From NCBI GenBank assembly GCA_030062745.1, contig CP099843.1, forward strand, positions 17,340,997-17,404,996: a stretch of 64,000 nt of DNA, read 5' to 3'. This DNA comes from Capitulum mitella (taxonomy: Eukaryota > Arthropoda > Thecostraca > Pollicipedomorpha > Pollicipedidae). The notes below the pieces were generated by a model, which was not told where the DNA came from, did no database searches, and worked only from the letters and a program-made list of their open reading frames with translations. This document shows positions 59,401-64,000 of this stretch, piece after piece (the first letter of the stretch is position 1; each line of letters opens with the position of its first letter). The translations under genes were made by a program, and so were the position numbers.

Positions 59401-60332
59401 GTGCCCAGCGTGCTCTACGAGTGTGACCGAGTCAGAGACGACGACCTGGCCGAGCTGGGCGTCCGCCTGGAGGACAGAGAAGGTGAGGGTAACGCTATCC
59501 GGAGGACAGACGGTGTGTGTAGTACTGTTCCGATCACAGTGCGTGGGCAGCACCTCCCAGAGGGTGGAGAGGGTGGATACCAAGTCCTGGAGGACAGGGA
59601 GTGGAAGGCCGTGGAAGAATGACGGCGTATTTCGGTCGATACTCAGAAGAGCATGTTGCGTTCCGCCGCTGCGGCCAGCCTCCTCGGGCTGTAGGTGAGG
59701 CTGGAGCGGTCTGGTCTCGCCTGACCAGCGGTGGCGGACGCCGGCAGGCGAGGTGGTCTTCAAGCTGGTGGGTCGGGAGGCGCTGCTTAAGGAGAGGGAG
59801 GAGCGTGCCCGCCAGGAGCAGCTGAAGCGGCTTGAGAAGGAGCGCCGCCGCCTGGAGCAGATGCGGCTGGACGCCGAGCGCGAGGCTCAGCGCAGGATCC
59901 CTCCGCACCAGATGTTCCGCAACGACACCGACAAGTACTCTCTGTTCGATGACCAGGTTAGACGAGGCGCCGTCATAGTGGCCAGATGTGGACGGCTTAC
60001 AACGTGTGGGGCATTGTAGAGCTAAAGATTTACTGTGGTTAGTCTTGCGACCTTCATTTGTATCCAGATTGCTGAATGACAGGAGGCCCTGCCACATAGG
60101 ACAAGTTTCTGCCCGTGTCCCAGGTGTCTTTGATGATAAAACAGTTTTGATTGTTAAACTTTGCCTGGGGAAGCCCGACTCGATCTCTTTTTCTGTGCAG
60201 GGCATACCGACGCATGACAAGGAAGGCAAAGAAATCAGCAAAGGACAGCTGAAAAAGCTCTTGAAGCTGTATCAGGCGCAGCAGAAGAAATACGAGGAGT
60301 TCTTGGCCTCGCAATCTGCCAAAGAATCGTAA
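53459..60332 (+). CDS. CARS1: Cysteinyl-tRNA synthetase, cytosolic (CARS1), 12 exons, 736 residues
   Basis: Charges tRNA-Cys with cysteine in the cytosol (class I synthetase). Exons: 53459-53637, 54646-54841, 55143-55289, 55974-56114, 56583-56793, 57030-57271, 57744-57977, 58132-58270, 58603-58820, 59320-59482, 59748-59956 and 60201-60332. All joins are GT-AG and in phase, giving 2211 bases. The HIGH-type signature HMGH is at residues 55-58 with zinc ligand Cys46 in CGPTVYD; further ligands are in GWHIECS (Cys338) and PHHDNE (His363/His364, Glu367); KMSKS is at 396-400. From about residue 637 a charged Lys/Arg/Glu coiled-coil tail follows, as in animal enzymes (human about 748 residues). The ATG chosen starts MARREQPGW; upstream in-frame codons are open, so a longer start is possible. 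A possible polyadenylation signal ATTAAA lies at 60682. Confidence 0.97.
55600..55985 (+). repeat. Minisatellite of 3'-splice-site-like units in CARS1 intron 3
   Basis: About ten imperfect units of ~30 bp carry a CTGTTTCAGCTGCTGAACTG core. The last unit is the real acceptor of exon 4 (CCCCTGTTTCAG, then the exon starting CTGCTTCTACAG at 55974). The array therefore consists of repeated pyrimidine tract plus CAG plus CTGCTG. Confidence 0.85.
56781..56915 (+). repeat. Triplicated exon 5 / intron 5 donor junction in CARS1
   Basis: Units starting at 56781, 56827 and 56872 share CAGGAGGGCG, GTAAGTCGACTTCAC-like sequence and GGTCCCTCCC. Unit 1 holds the used donor (GAGG, then GTAAGT at 56794). Unit 2 has GGTAAAT and unit 3 has GGCAAGT at the same position. 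Period 45-46 bp. Confidence 0.9.
57472..57643 (+). repeat. 24-bp minisatellite in CARS1 intron 6
   Basis: About seven units of a TACTATGTGGCACAGTGGTG-ATCG type repeat (24 bp each), with the internal six regularly spaced. Lies wholly within the intron between exons 57030-57271 and 57744-57977. Open frames through it are artefacts of the multiple-of-three period. Confidence 0.88.
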
Positions 60333-63280
60333 CGAAGAGGAGTGATGCGCCGCACTAAGCGACCGTGGGGACACCTCGTGTCTGGAATAGTGATCCAGCT
60401 CCGCACATCGACCACGCATTCGACCCGTGTCCCGTCACAGAAATTGTCACTGCTGAAATGGACGTGTGTGTTCTAGTGCTGGTGAAAGGTGGGCGAACAC
60501 GATCCCAAGTGTTTTCCGTTTGAGCCTGGGCACAGGGCTTTAAGGGGAGCCTGTTGCGGTGGTGTGTTTTGTATTTTTACGTTTGTTGGAAATACACGGA
60601 ACGGGCTGATTGCATTGCGTTTTATAGGAACTTGAAAACATTCACGTCCCTGTATACACATCCATGAACATTTTGGGGACGATTAAAAGGCGTTAGGTAG
60701 TGGTCCATGTAGGTGGTGTCCCTATCTCTTTGCAGCCTTCAAATGGCACAGGCCTCTGGAACATGGCTAGTAACTCATTCTGGGCAGTATCAAACATCCA
60801 CATTTTGGTGGAGCCCGACCAGTTCGTGCGGGTGGAAATCAGCCGGTACTTTCTGTGACTGGAGTTGCTTCTCTGAACGTGCTATCTTACCAGTTCGTGC
60901 GATCAGAGAATGATGTTAAATCGCTTAATGTCAATGTCAGTGAACAAAACTGAACTATCAAAAGGCGTGACTTAGGGTCAAGATTTCGTTATGGCTACAA
61001 CCAACCGTTTATTTTTGTATTTCATTCTTTTTTATTTTGCTTCAATGGCTTCAACATTCAGTAGTTACAGTTAAGTCAGCATGGGCGCAGGAACGGGGGA
61101 ATGCCCCCCCCCACTTTTGGGGAAATTTAGCGCGCCCTATGGGAAGAAACGTCTTGCCTCTCCCCCCCCCCTGACTTTATCTGCATGCTCCTAAGCTCTT
61201 GCTTTGTTGTATTTGATATAATACGGTATTTGATGCGATATATGGGTTATCCACAATGTTGTGCCCTCACGTCATCCTGAACGTTTACACCAGACGAAAC
61301 CATTCATGTGGCAAATATCACAGACGCGTTTGCAAACGTTACTTGAGAAGCAAAAGTCTCATCGCCGTACCGCTAGCGGCTCAAACAATATTTCAGACTG
61401 TGCGCAGATCCGCTCGCCGCACACATTTTCAGCCCTTTGGCGATTGAACTGTGGTGGCTGGAAGCGCGAAAATAAAATGTTTCCGGTCTTCAGCTCTGGT
61501 CTTGTGCTTTTTCCTGGTATCTCCCGGTAAGCTGGTATACGGTTGCTGATTGAGTACTGCTCTCAGGTCGCGCTGGAGCACAATTTTCCGGAGGTGCAGT
61601 TGTTAGAGAATGGTGATTGCATTTGTCCTAGATGATCCAGTAACTGGGTCTCGCAGTCCCGGAGTGAGGCGAAAGGTTCACTTCCCATAAACTGTCCATA
61701 CAGCCAAACAGCCTCCGCAGAAGTTTTTGTTGTAAAAGCCACTGGATACCGAAAAGCAATAACGGGAATGAGAGAGAGCGCGGGAGGGAGAGAGAGAGGG
61801 GAGAGAGGAGGGAGGGAGACTGAGCGAAGGTGGTGGTGGCTTATAGTGTTCATCGCAGACAAACGTGAGGTGTTATATCCAGGAGTCGAGACGTCAAAAG
61901 ACAGGCAATAAGTTCCAGGTTAGACCCGTCAGCGTTTCAGGAGAGATGCTAAAAAGCAAAATAAGACAATTTCGGTGTGCAACAGCGGTTACAACTTCAG
62001 CGCCTGCGGAGGTCGTTTTGTTGATCTTTGAAAGCTTCATGATGCGCGCTGTGCCAGATCAAGGAGCAGTGAGCTCATGACGGCTCCCGAACAGGATAAG
62101 CTGTCTTGCGCGCATGAACGCGGAATCATTGGCCAAACGACACATGGAACACCAGCAGACAGCGCAGCGATCGTGTCTGGCAGCACGATCCTGCGACGGC
62201 TAATCAGCACCTGCGTCTCGCCCCGTACTGAACTCCCTTAATGCTCCTGGCCCCTAAGCGCACAAAAAAGCCGACATTGCAAGTAGCAGAGGCCGAGAGA
62301 GGAATCCAGAAATGCGCCCAAACCGATATGCAGTGGTGCAGATGCTCGGGTACTGCTAGTGACGTCCGATAAGCCATATTTTCGACCATGCGAATATCCT
62401 ACGAAGGTAACAGCTACACTAAGAAATGAGATTGTACCACAGGCGCAATCGGGTGGGGGGGGGGGGCGCACCGCCTCTTTAGGCCCCCGTTTTTGTGAAA
62501 ACCGTTGCACATCGTCTTCCCGGCAGGCGGTTTTCGGATGATTTCAGTTCACAATGAGTTCCACCCCCCTTAAGAAAATCCTGGCTGCGCCCCTGGACTG
62601 TACAACTTCAGTTTCTGAAGAAGAGGGTCGTGATCGATTATGTCAAAGTATCTGCGAGGCCTGTAAAGTAGCGAAAAGAGATGTCATCCTAGTTTGCACC
62701 CTTTAAGATGCGAAATGGTGACGGACACCAGCTCGACCTACCGAATGAAGACTGAAGCAATACTGGATTGGGGACCTTATTGTTGGGCAAAAAGTATATC
62801 AATCCAAAATTGCCTTTACCTGCCCCTTTCTCTTTTCGTCTACTCTCCTTTCCTTCTCCACTCCTCTCTATCCCCCTCTACCTCTACCTCTGCTACTCTT
62901 CCTGATTAGTTGTCTGCGCGGCTGCTTGGGTTGGCCGGTCTGTTGTAATCCATTCTGCCCTCCTCCGGTCTGGTCTGGTCTGGTCTGGTCTGTTTTGATC
63001 TGTTCGGATGTTTTCGTCGAGTTTGGCCCGGTCTGGTCTGGCCCAGTTTGTCATTAGCAGCCGCGGCTCGTTAGCCTTGTTCTTCCCTCCTCCAGGCAGG
63101 GTCCCCCCCGGAACCCGGGCGCGCCGACGCGTGCCGTCCGCCTGTCGTCACGCGGCCGGCCGCCGCTGCTGCTCATTACCTGGTCCCCACAGAAAGGGTG
63201 GGCCGGTTTTTTTGCGTCGAGGGGCCGACGGTGACGTGTGGCACGTCTGGAAATAGGCCGCTAGCAGAGGACCTTCCGAT
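60333..63280. other. CARS1 3' UTR and downstream noncoding sequence
   Basis: Beyond the CARS1 stop no further gene is recognised. Features: a possible ATTAAA signal at 60682; C/G-tract repeat edges near 61.09 and 61.16 kb; a GA-rich block at about 61775-61825; a decayed hAT-type edge near 62.57 kb (reverse of CCAGGGGCGCAGCCAGGATT); and a GGTCT pentamer array at 62967-62992. Confidence 0.45.
62967..62992 (+). repeat. (GGTCT)n short tandem repeat
   Basis: Five perfect GGTCT units, followed by looser GGTCTGG and GTTCGG words up to about 63050. Confidence 0.9.
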
Positions 63281-63286
63281 GCTGGG

Positions 63287-63376
63287 ATCGCGGAAACCGT
63301 GCTGTAATGTGTGAACTGTGGAGCACAAGGTATCGCGGAAACCGTGCTGTAATGTGTGAACTGTGGAGCACAAGGT
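63287..63376 (+). repeat. Perfect 45-bp tandem duplication
   Basis: Two identical 45-base units, each starting ATCGCGGAAACCGTGCTG, at 63287-63331 and 63332-63376. Being a multiple of three it keeps the open frame at 63307-63672 intact. Confidence 0.95.
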
Positions 63377-63672
63377 ACCTGTTGACGGAAATCCGGCGGA
63401 TGACTAGCTCCGTCGAGTTCTGGGAAAAGGTCAATTTTTTATCCAAACCCGTCAGGGAAAGTGATGAACTGATCACCACCGTCGGTGAAGAAGGATTGGA
63501 GTCTTTGTTCAGGAGGAAGCGAGTATGGGCATTGCCGATTCAGCCCATTGATTTACCAACTGTGCTTAAATTTTCTGCAGTAGAAGAAACTATTTGGAAC
63601 AGTATCTATACAGGTGGCACAAGCAGCGAAGCCACATCCTCTACTTTTTTTGGAAAATTTCATAATAACTGA
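63307..63672 (+). CDS. Unrecognised open frame, 121 codons
   Basis: The first part is generated by the 45-bp duplication (CELWSTRYRGNRAVM twice). After it comes a non-repetitive stretch including SSVEFWEKVNFLSKPVRESD and ETIWNSIYTGG that looks more protein-like than neighbouring open frames. No family is recognised, and no splice context or initiation signal supports it. It may be an exon of an unknown gene, a decayed mobile-element piece, or chance. Confidence 0.2.
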   Translation: MCELWSTRYRGNRAVMCELWSTRYLLTEIRRMTSSVEFWEKVNFLSKPVRESDELITTVGEEGLESLFRRKRVWALPIQPIDLPTVLKFSAVEETIWNSIYTGGTSSEATSSTFFGKFHNN

Positions 63673-63865
63673 TGACTTACGCATTTCGTTCAAGATCTCC
63701 GACACGTCTGGTCCGACAGGTGTTGAACGAGTCCGACACCGAACCGCCCCTGCTAGGTGGTAGGACCTCATTTCCTATAAGGGAGGAAAGAAACTTCCAT
63801 TGTTGCCGAATACTATATTCAGTACATGGGAAAGTCGAGATGTCAAAGAGCCACACGCCGGTATA

Positions 63866-63918
63866 CACACACGCGTACGCACGCACGCGCGCGCACGCAC
63901 GCACGCACACACATATAT
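63866..63918 (+). repeat. (CGCA)n / (CACG)n purine-pyrimidine alternating microsatellite
   Basis: Alternating purine/pyrimidine tract of ACGC, CGCG and ACAC units, followed by ATATATGCACATACGCACGC. A simple repeat; open frames through it on both strands are artefacts. Confidence 0.93.
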
Positions 63919-64000
63919 GCACATACGCACGCAGACCATCGTAAGACCAAGAAAATCAATGATAAGGGTGGTCAGCAAGAAAACGGCTATCGCTATTTTA

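Noticed and set aside
58372-59763. 463-codon minus-strand open frame opposite CARS1
   Set aside because: Composition-driven antisense frame across CARS1 exons and introns, with no known domain.
1-64000. CRISPR arrays, bacterial operons, ribosome-binding sites, integrated retrovirus
   Set aside because: Tandem repeats lack unique spacers, the genes are intron-bearing and eukaryotic, and no LTR pair or gag-pol-env layout was seen; the only RT belongs to a LINE.

Overview
The window is nuclear DNA from an animal, most likely an arthropod and perhaps a crustacean. Two conserved housekeeping genes have short GT-AG introns. Between them lies a repeat-rich interval with interstitial TTAGG/CCTAA (arthropod-type telomere) arrays and a hAT-like transposase of a kind I associate with arthropod genomes. 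The species cannot be fixed from sequence alone.

Left edge (about 1.5-6.0 kb, minus strand): eight spliced exons of WDR36/UTP21, a WD40 protein of the small-subunit processome. The 3' part of the gene runs off the left edge, and the N-terminal exons were not found. From 9.7 to 17.4 kb lies an essentially full-length I-clade LINE with a 13-bp target-site duplication. Its endonuclease domain is split by a 1.79-kb TA-flanked DNA transposon that carries the tail of a pogo/Tigger-like transposase. From 17.9 to 22.05 kb and again from 27.7 to 31.7 kb are two same-orientation copies of a ~4.1-kb hAT-like transposon with decayed transposase genes. Copy 1 has a perfect 8-bp target duplication and a later 63-bp retroposed insert; copy 2 has no target duplication.

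The interval 22-53 kb holds no recognisable host gene. It contains several copies of a ~1.3-kb TTAA-flanked family (piggyBac-like in its ends), two of them joined head-to-head at 32.9 kb; a ~1.3-kb inverted repeat centred near 25.05 kb; AGGTCA-rich tandem repeats; a mariner element with matched terminal repeats and a frameshifted transposase (34.27-35.66 kb); a ~2-kb degenerate 21-bp minisatellite (36-38 kb); inverted telomere-like arrays around 45 kb; and microsatellites.

Right part (53.46-60.33 kb, plus strand): a complete 12-exon gene for cytosolic cysteinyl-tRNA synthetase (CARS1). The exons join in phase to 736 codons plus a stop, with the HMGH and KMSKS signatures and the zinc ligands intact. 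Its introns hold notable local repeats: a minisatellite made of 3'-splice-site-like units that ends exactly at the acceptor of exon 4, and a triplicated 5' splice site after exon 5. The last 3.6 kb is mostly noncoding, with simple repeats and one unrecognised open frame. The two host genes (ribosome assembly and tRNA charging) are both housekeeping translation genes but share no visible regulatory link.
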